DNA of 64,000 nt. Origin: Sulfurospirillum arsenophilum NBRC 109478 (lineage in GTDB: Bacteria; Campylobacterota; Campylobacteria; Campylobacterales; Sulfurospirillaceae). Under the pieces are notes generated by a model, which did not search any database, had not been told where the DNA came from, and saw only the letters and a program-made list of their open reading frames with translations. The position numbers and the translations under genes were made by a program. The stretch spans positions 248,001 to 312,000 of the forward strand of contig NZ_BBQF01000003.1 in assembly GCF_000813345.1 (NCBI RefSeq), given 5' to 3'. Positions 42,618 to 52,600 of the stretch are shown in pieces. How positions within the stretch are numbered: the first letter of the stretch is position 1; each line of letters opens with the position of its first letter.

Positions 42618-43451
42618 ATGAAAAAAGAACTCCTCATTTTAATAGCCTGTGCGGTTATGGCACAGGCTGGTTTTATCAAAGAGGGCATGGATGCCAAAGA
42701 GAGTGGTGATCATCAGAAATTGGTTGAGATTTACGACAAAGCGTGCAATGAAGGCAAAGCTTCTGGATGTTATAACTTGGGTGTGCTTTATGCAGAGGGC
42801 ACGGGTAACGTTGCTAAAGATCTCGCTAAATCGGTCAAATTGTACGAGAAAGCATGCAGTGCTGATTTTGCCTCAGCTTGCCATAATTTGGGTCTTTTGT
42901 ACGCAGGGGGCACTGAGGTAAAACAAGATTTTGCCAAAGCGAAAGAGTTTTACGAAAAATCTTGCTCGCAAGATGAAGGGTGTACCAACCTAGGGCTTTT
43001 GTATGCTAATGGCGCAGGCGTGACGCAAGACTACACCAAAGCGGCAGAGTTTTATAAAAAAGCGTGTAAAAATGAGGACTTAATGGGCTGTAATAATCTA
43101 GGGTATCTTCATGCTGAGGGACGTGGGATTGCTCAAGATTATAAAAAAGCGAGTGAATACTACCAAAAAGCGTGCGATGGCGATCTTGCCATTGGCTGTG
43201 ACAATCTAGGGTTTTTATATGCCGTCGGCAAAGGGGTTGCGCAGGATTATAAAAAATCAAGCCAATTTTACGACAAAGCGTGCAAAAGTGGGTTTGAAAA
43301 GAGTTGCAACAACCTTGGCATTTTATACGCAGAGGGAAAAGGTGTTGGTGCTGACAACACCAAAGCCAAAGAGCTTTTCAAAAGCAGTTGCGATAAAGGG
43401 TTGAAAGAGGGTTGTGAAAACGTCTCGCTTTTAGAGACAATTACCAAATAA
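42618..43451 (+). CDS. Secreted Sel1-repeat (HcpA-like) protein
   Basis: A 277-residue exported protein with a signal peptide (about 1-17) and seven Sel1/TPR-like repeats of about 36 residues (xNLGxLYAxGxGV.QD). Nearly every repeat carries a Cys pair about eight residues apart, as in the disulfide-linked Helicobacter cysteine-rich (Hcp) proteins. It is probably a periplasmic assembly factor for the cluster. A direct role is not known. A TTACATGTAA lies 4 bases after the stop. Confidence 0.85.
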   Translation: MKKELLILIACAVMAQAGFIKEGMDAKESGDHQKLVEIYDKACNEGKASGCYNLGVLYAEGTGNVAKDLAKSVKLYEKACSADFASACHNLGLLYAGGTEVKQDFAKAKEFYEKSCSQDEGCTNLGLLYANGAGVTQDYTKAAEFYKKACKNEDLMGCNNLGYLHAEGRGIAQDYKKASEYYQKACDGDLAIGCDNLGFLYAVGKGVAQDYKKSSQFYDKACKSGFEKSCNNLGILYAEGKGVGADNTKAKELFKSSCDKGLKEGCENVSLLETITK

Positions 43452-43476
43452 AGTGTTACATGTAAAAGGATAAAGA

Positions 43477-44331
43477 ATGTTTTTACGAGCACTTTTTATA
43501 ATAGTGAGTTTATGGAATTTCTCTAGTGCCGAAATGTTCCAAAGCGTTCCAGAAGCCAATGCCACACTGATACAATCAGGTAAAGAGAAGTACGCATGCC
43601 CTAATTGTGGGATGCACTTGGTGAAGTTTTACAAAACGAGTCACACGCATGAAAACCATCAGTACTGCTCCATTCATTGCCTTTATGAAGGAACACAGGG
43701 TGTGATTCCTGAGGGTGCCAAAGTGGTTGATACGATCACACTCGAGCTGATTGATGTCAAAAAAGCATTCTATGTCGTTGGAAGTAAGGTTCGAGGTACG
43801 ATGTCGCGTACCAGTAGTTATGCGTTTGGAACAGAAAAAGATGCACTTGTTTTCGTCTCTGATAATGGTGGCAAAGTGATGAATTTTGAAGCGGCGTATG
43901 CGGTTGCGGCGGAGGATTTCCCTAAAGATTTTGTCAAACCTAGCTTAAGTGCACCTTCTGCTAAAATCGAAGTGCCAAAAGACGCAAAATGTCCGGTGTG
44001 CGGTATGTTCGTCGCCAAATACCCGCAATGGGTTGCGATGGTGGATGGGGAGAAAAAGTTCTATTTTGATGGTGTCAAAGATATGATGAAGTACTCTTTT
44101 TCTCAAAAAATCAGTGCGGAGAAGCTCTTTGTGAGTGATTATTACAAACTTTCAAAACTGCCAGCGCAAAAAGCTTTTTATGTTCTAGGTGCGAATGTGT
44201 ATGGGCCGATGGGCAGTGAGCTTATTCCGTTTGCAACGCAAGAAGAGGCTCAAAATTTTACACGCGATCATAATGGGCAAAAAGTGCTTGCTTTTGATGA
44301 AATCACCGAAGCGATGGTCAAAAACCTATGA
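43477..44331 (+). CDS. Tandem NosL-like copper-binding protein
   Basis: A 284-residue exported protein (signal peptide about 1-18) with two NosL-like domains. The first has CPNCGMHLVKFYKTSHTHENHQYCSIHC and the second CPVCGMFVAKYPQWVAMVDGEKKFYFDGVKDMM, each with the CPxCGM motif used by NosL to bind Cu(I). NosL delivers copper to nitrous oxide reductase; here there is no nos cluster, but the copper enzyme MccA is encoded close by, so copper delivery to MccA is the likely role. It overlaps the next gene as ATGA. Confidence 0.85.
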   Translation: MFLRALFIIVSLWNFSSAEMFQSVPEANATLIQSGKEKYACPNCGMHLVKFYKTSHTHENHQYCSIHCLYEGTQGVIPEGAKVVDTITLELIDVKKAFYVVGSKVRGTMSRTSSYAFGTEKDALVFVSDNGGKVMNFEAAYAVAAEDFPKDFVKPSLSAPSAKIEVPKDAKCPVCGMFVAKYPQWVAMVDGEKKFYFDGVKDMMKYSFSQKISAEKLFVSDYYKLSKLPAQKAFYVLGANVYGPMGSELIPFATQEEAQNFTRDHNGQKVLAFDEITEAMVKNL

Positions 44332-44516
44332 AATTTTTAGCCTTGCTTGCCGCCTCATTTTCCGTTCTTTATCTTGTGTTGGTGGTGCATGCGCTGAGTT
44401 TTTCCAGTCAAAAAAAAGCTGAAGAGATCGACGCTCTTTCTTTACATGTAAAAGATGTCAAGCCCTCTTTGAGCTTTTCTTCCAACGCATATCAAAGGTT
44501 CGTCTATGCTCCATAA
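44328..44516 (+). CDS. Small single-helix membrane protein
   Basis: A 62-residue protein with one N-terminal membrane helix (about 2-24, FLALLAASFSVLYLVLVVHAL) and a short polar tail. It overlaps the genes on both sides (4 and 11 bases), so it belongs to the operon. It contains a TTACATGTAA at 44442. Its function is unknown; it may be a subunit of the ABC transporter or a copper-pathway anchor. Confidence 0.65.
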   Translation: MKFLALLAASFSVLYLVLVVHALSFSSQKKAEEIDALSLHVKDVKPSLSFSSNAYQRFVYAP

Positions 44517-45618
44517 AAACTTTGTCGAGTATGCGATTTTACTGCTCTTTAAAGATCGAAACGACCATCTTTTTAGCTTTCTTATTTTCTCGTTTATCGT
44601 CTTCATTTTAAGTTCGGTTCTTTTTATCTCCGACTCATTGCAGTACGATTTGATTCAAAGTATTAAAGCTCAGCCCTCTATTGTCGTTGAAAATACCAGA
44701 GCCGGACGAGCCTATCAGATGCACGAAGGGTATGTGTACGACATCTCCAAAATTACGGGTGTGAGCGGTGTGGAAGGCGTGGTCGATGGGTACCATCACT
44801 TTGCGCAAAAACGTCTTTGGTTTCACATCATCGGTGATCCAAGCTTGACAAAAGATGAGATGCTCATAGGTCAGGGTGTGCAAAAAGCGATGGCGGAGCT
44901 TTACTATAATGATGAGTTTCACTTCCTCACTGAAGAGCGCATGATCAATGTTAAAATTAACAAAATCGCTCCCAAGGGGACGAACATTATCTCCAACGAT
45001 GCGATCTATCTTAACCCCAACACCGCGCGTGCCGTTTTAGGCATGGAGATGGATGAGTACTCAAAGCTCTATGTTTCTGTGCCAAATCCTAACGAAGTGG
45101 GGCAGGTTACACTCAAAATCGTAGAGATTTACCCCAGTGCCAAAGCGACTTCCCAAGCCGATGCCATAGGAGCTGTACGCCATGTGTACTACTACAAAGG
45201 TGGCATTTTTATGATTCTTTACGTGATTGCATTGGTCTCGTTTTTTATTCTGCTTAAAAATCAGATCAGCTTGGTCTATGGCGAAAAGAAAAAAGAGATT
45301 GCAATTTTGCGAAGCCTTGGCTTTTGCATCAAAGATATCATTGCGCTTAAATTGATTCAAAACAGTGTGGTGTCGGTGAGTGCTTATCTCTTAGGTGTAG
45401 CATTCGCGTACATATACGTTTTTGTCTTCAATGCGCCGTATCTTCGCAACATTTTCTTAGGCAATGAGCTTGAAAATAGCATCTGCCTTACTCCAGTGGT
45501 AGATCTCAATCTGCTCTTTTTGATCTTCCTTTTTGGCGTCATTCCGTTCTTAGCGTTTGTCATTTTACCCGCGTGGAAGATCGCGATCAGCGACATGAGC
45601 GAGGCGGTGAAATCATGA
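44506..45618 (+). CDS. FtsX/MacB-type ABC transporter permease
   Basis: A 370-residue protein with one N-terminal helix (about 22-45), a periplasmic core domain of about 190 residues and three C-terminal helices containing the KKKEIAILRSLGFCIKDI motif of FtsX/LolC/MacB permeases. This class works as a mechanotransmitter for periplasmic proteins rather than a classical pump. It pairs with the ATPase encoded next (4-base overlap). It corresponds by position to the NosFY-like ABC parts that accompany NosL in copper maturation. Confidence 0.83.
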   Translation: MLHKNFVEYAILLLFKDRNDHLFSFLIFSFIVFILSSVLFISDSLQYDLIQSIKAQPSIVVENTRAGRAYQMHEGYVYDISKITGVSGVEGVVDGYHHFAQKRLWFHIIGDPSLTKDEMLIGQGVQKAMAELYYNDEFHFLTEERMINVKINKIAPKGTNIISNDAIYLNPNTARAVLGMEMDEYSKLYVSVPNPNEVGQVTLKIVEIYPSAKATSQADAIGAVRHVYYYKGGIFMILYVIALVSFFILLKNQISLVYGEKKKEIAILRSLGFCIKDIIALKLIQNSVVSVSAYLLGVAFAYIYVFVFNAPYLRNIFLGNELENSICLTPVVDLNLLFLIFLFGVIPFLAFVILPAWKIAISDMSEAVKS

Positions 45619-46292
45619 GTAAAATAGTCATTCAAAATCTGAACAAGCTTTACAATTCGGGTAAACCCAACGCTTTTTACGCGCTTAAAAATATCAATTT
45701 AAGTGTCGAAGATGGTGAAATCGTAATCTTAAAAGGGGTGAGTGGCAGTGGTAAAAGTACACTTCTTTCACTCATCGGAGGGCTGAGTAAACCCAGTTCG
45801 GGCGAGATTTTGGTCAATGCGCAAAATATTGCCAAACTGCCCGATATCATGAGCTCTTCTTTTCGTCACACAGAGATAGGCTTCATCTTTCAGTCGTTCA
45901 ATCTTCTAGAAGGGCTCAGTGTCTATCAAAACATTTTAGCGCCCTTGGCTTTGACGAAGCTAGGCAAAGAGGCGATCCACGAAAAAGTGAGTCTGGCGAT
46001 GCAACTTGCCAACATTGAGCATAAGAAAGATCAAAACGTGGGCAGTTTAAGCGGTGGTGAGAGGCAACGTTGCGCGATTGCACGCTCTGTGGTTATGGAG
46101 CCCTCTATCATCTTAGCCGATGAGCCAACGGCAAATTTGGACAAAGAGAACGCTTTAATTTTCATCGAGATTTTGAAAAAATTTAAGCTACTGCATAAAA
46201 CAGTCATCATTGCCACGCACGACACGCTGTTTGATGATCTAGCGTGCATTGACAGATGCGTACAGATGCGCGATGGTGAGCTTTTGCAATGA
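45615..46292 (+). CDS. LolD/MacB-type ABC ATPase
   Basis: This 225-residue ATPase has Walker A GVSGSGKST (about residue 37), the Q-loop FQSFNLLEGL, the signature LSGGERQR, Walker B IILADEPTANLD and H-loop ATHD. I take the ATG at 45615, which overlaps the permease stop. It drives the permease at 44506-45618. Confidence 0.9.
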   Translation: MSKIVIQNLNKLYNSGKPNAFYALKNINLSVEDGEIVILKGVSGSGKSTLLSLIGGLSKPSSGEILVNAQNIAKLPDIMSSSFRHTEIGFIFQSFNLLEGLSVYQNILAPLALTKLGKEAIHEKVSLAMQLANIEHKKDQNVGSLSGGERQRCAIARSVVMEPSIILADEPTANLDKENALIFIEILKKFKLLHKTVIIATHDTLFDDLACIDRCVQMRDGELLQ

Positions 46293-47242
46293 GTATCTTT
46301 TTATCCAATGAGATCATTGTTTTTTTACTGATTGAGCTAATTCTCATTGTGTTGATGGCGATTTCGCAGATGAACATCGTGAGTATTTTACGCCATTGGG
46401 ATTTTGATGCGACCACACCCTTGCAGTATGCGCTGGAGAAAAAGAACTATCTGGTCAATACGATTCTCTATTTTACGCTTACATGTAAAGTGATTTTGTT
46501 CCTCTTTTTTATCCAATCGCTCAATTCCTTAGCGGGCATCGTACCAGGTGCCATGTGTTCGGCGGGCGTTGTGGGTGCAAATCATTATGGCAATGCACTG
46601 TTGCTGTTAAAATTACTGCTGATTTTTGGATTTGGACTCTGGCTAATTGTCAATAAACTCGACCTTGCTTCCATCACCTTTCCCTATTTAAAACGCAAAT
46701 ACCTTCTTTTTACCTTGCTTTTTATCGGTGTTTTAGGCGAATTTGTACTCGAACTTCTCTACTTTTCCAACATTCCGCTCACCGTTCCAGTCTTTTGCTG
46801 TACGGTAGTATTTCAAGCACCAAAGCTTCCTTTTGGTTATACCCAAACACTTTTAGTCCTCTTCTTTTACATTCTCTTTGGTGCGATTTTACTTCTAAAC
46901 TACCTCAAACAGACGATGGCAAGCTTTACATGTAATCTGCTTTTCTTGTTCATCGCTTACTATGCCATCACTTATTTTTTCGGGCTTTACGTCTACGAAA
47001 TGCCCAACCACAAGTGTCCGTACTGCATGCTTCAAAAGGAGTATTATTACATCGGTTACTTCATTTGGGGTTCGCTCTTTTTAGGCATCTTCTTTGGGAT
47101 CATACCTTTTTTGATCGAGCGCATTACGCAAAAATCATACGTCTATCTGCTCAAATACTCTTCATTTTTCCTCACTATCACAGCGCTGATCTGTAGTTTT
47201 TACGTGGTACGTTATTACCTGATGACAGGAGTGTTTCTATGA
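46289..47242 (+). CDS. Polytopic membrane protein with a CPYC motif
   Basis: A 317-residue protein with about eight hydrophobic helices. Several cysteines sit at helix edges, including KCPYCMLQKEY (about 247) and FCCTVVF (about 170). The TTACATGTAA at 46479 and 46926 supply other Cys codons (LTCK, FTCN). I do not recognise a family with confidence. Its place between a Cu-linked ABC pair and a NosL-like gene suggests copper or thiol handling in the membrane. Confidence 0.65.
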   Translation: MSIFLSNEIIVFLLIELILIVLMAISQMNIVSILRHWDFDATTPLQYALEKKNYLVNTILYFTLTCKVILFLFFIQSLNSLAGIVPGAMCSAGVVGANHYGNALLLLKLLLIFGFGLWLIVNKLDLASITFPYLKRKYLLFTLLFIGVLGEFVLELLYFSNIPLTVPVFCCTVVFQAPKLPFGYTQTLLVLFFYILFGAILLLNYLKQTMASFTCNLLFLFIAYYAITYFFGLYVYEMPNHKCPYCMLQKEYYYIGYFIWGSLFLGIFFGIIPFLIERITQKSYVYLLKYSSFFLTITALICSFYVVRYYLMTGVFL

Positions 47243-47748
47243 TAAAATCCTCCTTTGCCACCGCGTTGCTTTTAGGTGTTTTAGCCCTGCTGATTGTCAC
47301 GATGGATATCAGCGAAACGCGTGTGTTGGTACGTCATGGCAATGTTCAAAAAGAGCCTTTGGAGATTGTTTTGGAAAAATACATCTGCAGTGAGAGTCGC
47401 GTGCCTATCGTTGATCTATTCAATTCCGCTCAAGCGATTTTACCCAATGGAGATACCTATTTTTTTAATGACATCGGCAATGTACTCTTATGGCTAGGAC
47501 GTCAAAAAAACAGAGATGCGATCGTTGTGTGGGTCTACGCGCAAGATACCAATCGCTACGTTTTGGCGCAAAATGCGTGGTATTCACGTGTTGAGATTAC
47601 TCCCATGGGGTACGGCTTTGGAGCTTATGAATACCACCTTTATGGAATATCTGATTACTACTTTAAAGAAGTACAACGCTTTGCTCTTCGTGGTGAAACC
47701 TTGTTACATCCGATGGTAAACTCACTTTTAACGAGTAATAAACTCTAA
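47239..47748 (+). CDS. Exported NosL-related protein
   Basis: A 169-residue protein with an N-terminal export helix (about 6-24). The mature part, YFFNDIGNVLLWLGRQKNRDAIVVWVYAQDTNRYVLAQNAWYSRVEITPMGYGFGAYE, follows the second half of the NosL fold (DDIGC..., TPM.xG.xAF). It lacks the CxxCGM motif and has one Cys (YICSES), so any copper site must differ. It is the last gene of the mcc run, with an ATGA overlap. Confidence 0.68.
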   Translation: MIKSSFATALLLGVLALLIVTMDISETRVLVRHGNVQKEPLEIVLEKYICSESRVPIVDLFNSAQAILPNGDTYFFNDIGNVLLWLGRQKNRDAIVVWVYAQDTNRYVLAQNAWYSRVEITPMGYGFGAYEYHLYGISDYYFKEVQRFALRGETLLHPMVNSLLTSNKL

Positions 47749-47836
47749 TAAATAGCCTCGAATTTTAACACCATCTTTAAGAAAATTGCGTGATAAATAG
47801 GGTATTGTAATTATTTATTACACAGGAGTTTAGCCA

Positions 47837-48070
47837 ATGAAAACATTTTACGGATACTGTTTAATCGCAGTGGGTTTCTTTTTCTATTCAATGGCATTTT
47901 TTTTGGTGGGTATGCACATCGATTTTTCTTTCACTGGGCTATGGAACGTCATAACCAATCCTGCTTTACTTGTTCAGATCATCATACAAAGCGTTTCTGT
48001 TCTGGGGTTAGGCATTCCTTTTCATTTATTGGGTCGTAGAATGGTGAGGCAAGCTCAGAAACGATATTAA
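47837..48070 (+). CDS. Small membrane protein, function unknown
   Basis: A 77-residue protein with two hydrophobic helices (about 5-25 and 42-65) and a basic tail (RRMVRQAQKRY). It has a CAGGAG ribosome site. It stands alone between the mcc cluster and the tRNA gene. No family is recognised. Confidence 0.6.
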   Translation: MKTFYGYCLIAVGFFFYSMAFFLVGMHIDFSFTGLWNVITNPALLVQIIIQSVSVLGLGIPFHLLGRRMVRQAQKRY

Positions 48071-48106
48071 AGGAATGATGATATTTGAGAGAAAAAAGAA
48101 AGAATT

Positions 48107-48206
48107 TGGCGAGAGGGTGTAGGAATCGAACCTACCAGCAGACGGTCAACCGCCCACCCAATCGGCTTTGAAGGCCGTGGTGCACACCAGAGTCACATAC
48201 CCCCCG
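48107..48206 (-). tRNA. selC: tRNA-Sec (anticodon TCA)
   Basis: On the minus strand the sequence folds as a selenocysteine tRNA: anticodon loop CTTCAAA within CGGC...GCCG (anticodon TCA), a long variable arm (GGGCGGT-TG-ACCGTCT), a perfect 5-bp T-stem (GTAGG/CCTAC) with TTCGATT, and an encoded GCCA end. It reads UGA for FdhA. The acceptor strands CGGGGGGT and ACCCTCTC pair with two G-U wobbles but leave a C-C mismatch at the first position. The length of about 100 bases exceeds standard tRNAs, as expected for Sec. Confidence 0.93.
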
Positions 48207-48299
48207 CAAAAGGAGAATTATTCTAACCAAGATATGCTTTATAGAGAATAAAGTTAGCTTCCTTTATAATGAGAACGAGTTCATTAAAGGAGGATTTAC

Positions 48300-48923
48300 A
48301 TGGTATTTCGTTTGGCTATGATGTTATTTTTTCCTCTTTTTATCTGGGCAGCACAGGCAAATCAAGGTGAAAATATTTGGGTGAAAGTAGGGCAAATTTA
48401 TGGCATTGAGCCGCGCCTTTTGTACTCCATTGCCAAAGTAGAAAGTGATCTTGATCGTTACATCGTAGCCTTCACAGCGAGTAAAATGACCCCAAAACAA
48501 GCGCAAGATCTCAGTGTGTTTTTGAAGCAAAAAGGGATTGAGAGTAAACAGTACTCCCAAGTCATTGCGATCAAGAGTAAAAACAAGTATGAAGCCAGCC
48601 ACGTAGTGCATTTTCTTTACACCAACAATTATCCGCGTTTTGACATGGGCATCATGCAGATTAACTCGATTCACAAGCCTCTTTTAGATAAAGCCAATAT
48701 CTCGTTGTACGATCTTTTTGAGCCAAAGATCAATATTCAAGTCGGAGCTTACATCTTAGCGACCTGTTTTGCGAAGCATAAAAACAACAAAGATGCCATC
48801 AATGCTTACAATGGCAAGATCAATGATAACCCTTACTCCGCAAAAGTTTTTAAAGAGTTTCAAAAACTTTACAGTTCGTACCAAAAAGACAAAACAAAGC
48901 TTTACTATCGCGACCCTTCTTAA
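48300..48923 (+). CDS. Exported lytic transglycosylase
   Basis: A 207-residue exported SLT-domain protein: signal peptide (about 1-20), YGIEPRLLYSIAKVESDL with the catalytic Glu (about residue 50), MGIMQINS and AINAYNGK motifs. It cleaves peptidoglycan, possibly for assembly of an envelope complex. AAAGGAGG precedes the ATG. About 45 residues between the Glu and MGIMQ (FTASKMTPKQ... YEASH) are an unusual insertion. Confidence 0.85.
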   Translation: MVFRLAMMLFFPLFIWAAQANQGENIWVKVGQIYGIEPRLLYSIAKVESDLDRYIVAFTASKMTPKQAQDLSVFLKQKGIESKQYSQVIAIKSKNKYEASHVVHFLYTNNYPRFDMGIMQINSIHKPLLDKANISLYDLFEPKINIQVGAYILATCFAKHKNNKDAINAYNGKINDNPYSAKVFKEFQKLYSSYQKDKTKLYYRDPS

Positions 48924-48925
48924 GA

Positions 48926-49573
48926 CTAGAGTTCCCCTAAGCGATAACCTACTTCTTTAATCATCTCTATAGCGCCTTCAGGAAGCTTTTTACGCAAACG
49001 CTTAATCAATGCTCGCATATTTAAAACACTTGTTTCTTCGCCTTCCCAGACATACTCTTCGAGTTCGCTAAAGGTGATAACTCGGTGACGATCTTTGATA
49101 AAAAGGTCTAAAAACATTCCCTCTTTTTTAGCCAGTTTGATCTCTTCCATATTCGGATCAAACAAACGGTGGTTGACATAGTCATAGGTATAGCCAATCC
49201 ACAAAGCGATCGTAGAAGAAGGCTTATGGCAGAGTTTTTTCACTTTTTGTACCAATTCGTAGATGAAGAAAGGCTTTTTGAGGTAGTCATCACAGCCGAT
49301 CTCATAAGAGGCTTGGATTTTTTCCAGATCATGGTTGGAGCTGATGATGATGGCAGGAATCTCTTTGTGGTAGATACGAATCGTCTCAAGGATAGAGAGT
49401 CCATCGATGGACGGGACATTAATATCTAAAATAAAGCAGTGGTAGCCATGATTAAGCGCATCGAGTGCTTTTTCACCATCCATAAACAGATCGACCTGAT
49501 AGCCCTCTTTAATGAGGACACTTTTAATGACATTGGCTAAGCGTTCGTTATCTTCAAGAACCAATATTTTCAT
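48926..49573 (-). CDS. OmpR-type response regulator
   Basis: A 215-residue regulator with a receiver domain (ILVLEDNE, Asp50 in FILDINVPSIDG, Lys in DDYLKKPF) and a C-terminal winged helix (ending VGYRLGEL). I chose the ATG at 49573, which overlaps the kinase stop (ATGA-type); the frame extends upstream. It forms a pair with the sensor kinase and probably controls the neighbouring asparaginase, DcuA and aspartase genes (inference). Confidence 0.87.
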   Translation of the reverse strand: MKILVLEDNERLANVIKSVLIKEGYQVDLFMDGEKALDALNHGYHCFILDINVPSIDGLSILETIRIYHKEIPAIIISSNHDLEKIQASYEIGCDDYLKKPFFIYELVQKVKKLCHKPSSTIALWIGYTYDYVNHRLFDPNMEEIKLAKKEGMFLDLFIKDRHRVITFSELEEYVWEGEETSVLNMRALIKRLRKKLPEGAIEMIKEVGYRLGEL

Positions 49574-51420
49574 GTTATATTTCCTAGTGTGATAGTAAAA
49601 CAAGCACCATCGTTGGCATTGTGCGCTTGAATTTTTCCGCCCATTTTATCTTCAATGATAAGTTTAGACATATAAAGACCAATGCCATGTCCATGCTCTT
49701 TGGTCGTAAAGTAGGCGTCAAAAATGTTAGGTATACATTCAATTGGAATGCCGCCTGCATTATCATGAATCTCTATAATAACATTTTTTGCATGATTGTA
49801 AATAAGAATATTGATCAAGCCACGTTTAATCTGTTTTGCATCTCTCGCTTCTTTAATTTGCTCTTTGGCATTGTTGACAATGTTCAGCAGCGTTTGCATA
49901 AATTCATTTTTATAGCCACTCACCATCAGATTGGTTGCATGGCTGACATCAATTTTCACATCAATATAGTTGTATTTGATGTTATGGTTGATGATTTTCA
50001 TCATCGTCTCAATCGCATCACTTACATCAAAAACCGTTTTAGTCGTAGAAGGCATAATAAACTTTTGAAAGTCATTGATGGTGTCGGTCATATACTGTAC
50101 TTGTACCATAATATCATGTACATATTGGTTGTTTTGCTCATTCTCGACATTCTCAAAGCTATAAAAATGCTCTTGCGTAATGGTGGCGATCTCAACCAGT
50201 GGGTTTTTCCATTGGTGTGCGATGGATGAGAAAATTTCACCAATTTCAGCGAGTTTAGATTGTTGAATGATGAACTGCTGATGTTTGTTTTTTTGAAGCT
50301 CAATCGCTTTGAGTTCTTTTTCGCTGCGTATACGCATATAGATATTGTGGATAAGCCCTAAAATAAGAAAGAGTAAAAAAGGAGAGATCAAAAAAACAGC
50401 ATCAATGAATTTTCGGTGCTTATCAAAAAAAGTAAGAGGGGCATTGACGAGTTCAAACTCTTTGACACTCGCGTTGGGGTAGACCTCAAACTGCTTAATT
50501 TTTTGGACATCGAATTGGTAGTGATACTCTATAAATGTCTCTACATGTAAAGGTGGAATTTTTTTATCCAGTACATCAATGACCATATTTCCCGTTTTAA
50601 CGCCTACTTCTTGAATGGGAATCAGTTTACCACCAATGCCTCCTTTACCGATGAAAAGCGTATCGGTAATAAAAACAGGCAAAGCGCTTTTTTGAATCAT
50701 GGAAGCGATTTGACTGTTTTTATAAAGATTGCCATATTTATCATTGTAAAAACGGATAAAAAAGACTGCCTCATCTTTATTTGGCTTGGAAAAGAGTTCA
50801 TCTAGTTCTTCAAGCGTGGAAGAGCGGATATATTCGATTTCAAATTTATCGTTGTGTTCTTGCATCGCTTCTCGAATAAAAGGCTCACTGTCATCACCAT
50901 TGGCACTGGCATCATTGACGATGTAGAGTTTTTTAAGATTTGGCATCATATGTGAGATCATGGGAATTGTTTCAGGAATAGCACGTTTTTCTAAAATGCC
51001 ATAAATACGGTCATCTAACCCCTCTTTTTGTACATCTTCAGGGTTAAATTGCTCCAGTCCTGTAAATAAAATAGTCTCATCGGTAAAAAGTTCATGGTAA
51101 TATTTGATGAGAAAATCATAGGCAAATTTATCAACAGCAACGATAAGATCGTATTTTTGATTTTTGAGTTGGAGTTTATAAAGCTCTCTTAGTTTTGCGT
51201 AGTACTCTTCAGAACTCACGCGTTTGGAGTCCATGTACAGAATATTCGTTGTAATTTCTGGATGATTGTAAAAGACCTCTTCCATACCAGCAAGGACGTC
51301 ATCGCTCCATTGGAAGCCTTTATGATAGGAGTTGATGATGAGGATTTTTTTATCGTGGGCAAAGAGAGAGGATTGACTCAGTAAAAGAAGAACAGAAAAA
51401 AATAGTATGAATTTTTTCAT
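49570..51420 (-). CDS. Sensor histidine kinase with a fused periplasmic binding-protein domain
   Basis: A 616-residue kinase with a signal peptide (about 1-21), then a periplasmic domain of about 300 residues that looks like an ABC-type substrate-binding (PF04392-like) fold (ILIINSYHKGFQWSDDVLAGM). A membrane helix follows at about 340-362. The kinase core has SIAHQWKNPL (H-box), NIVNNAKEQI (N) and GHGIGLYMSKLI (G). The fused binding domain probably senses a solute directly. It lies 83 bp downstream of the asparaginase gene. Confidence 0.87.
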   Translation of the reverse strand: MKKFILFFSVLLLLSQSSLFAHDKKILIINSYHKGFQWSDDVLAGMEEVFYNHPEITTNILYMDSKRVSSEEYYAKLRELYKLQLKNQKYDLIVAVDKFAYDFLIKYYHELFTDETILFTGLEQFNPEDVQKEGLDDRIYGILEKRAIPETIPMISHMMPNLKKLYIVNDASANGDDSEPFIREAMQEHNDKFEIEYIRSSTLEELDELFSKPNKDEAVFFIRFYNDKYGNLYKNSQIASMIQKSALPVFITDTLFIGKGGIGGKLIPIQEVGVKTGNMVIDVLDKKIPPLHVETFIEYHYQFDVQKIKQFEVYPNASVKEFELVNAPLTFFDKHRKFIDAVFLISPFLLFLILGLIHNIYMRIRSEKELKAIELQKNKHQQFIIQQSKLAEIGEIFSSIAHQWKNPLVEIATITQEHFYSFENVENEQNNQYVHDIMVQVQYMTDTINDFQKFIMPSTTKTVFDVSDAIETMMKIINHNIKYNYIDVKIDVSHATNLMVSGYKNEFMQTLLNIVNNAKEQIKEARDAKQIKRGLINILIYNHAKNVIIEIHDNAGGIPIECIPNIFDAYFTTKEHGHGIGLYMSKLIIEDKMGGKIQAHNANDGACFTITLGNIT

Positions 51421-51468
51421 TGGTAAGTGTTCTCTTTTTTATAGATATTATAGCATACATGTAAAGTT

Positions 51469-51496
51469 CTCCATCTCCCCGCCAAGAGAGATGGAG
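51469..51496 (-). terminator. Terminator hairpin of the asparaginase gene
   Basis: CTCCATCTC, a 10-base loop and GAGATGGAG form a perfect 9-bp stem 7 bp after the asparaginase stop on the minus strand. Confidence 0.7.
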
Positions 51497-51503
51497 TGAC
51501 TTC

Positions 51504-52568
<1,065 letters not shown>

Positions 52569-52600
52569 TTATAAAAAAGTTGTTTGACATGTAAAACAAA

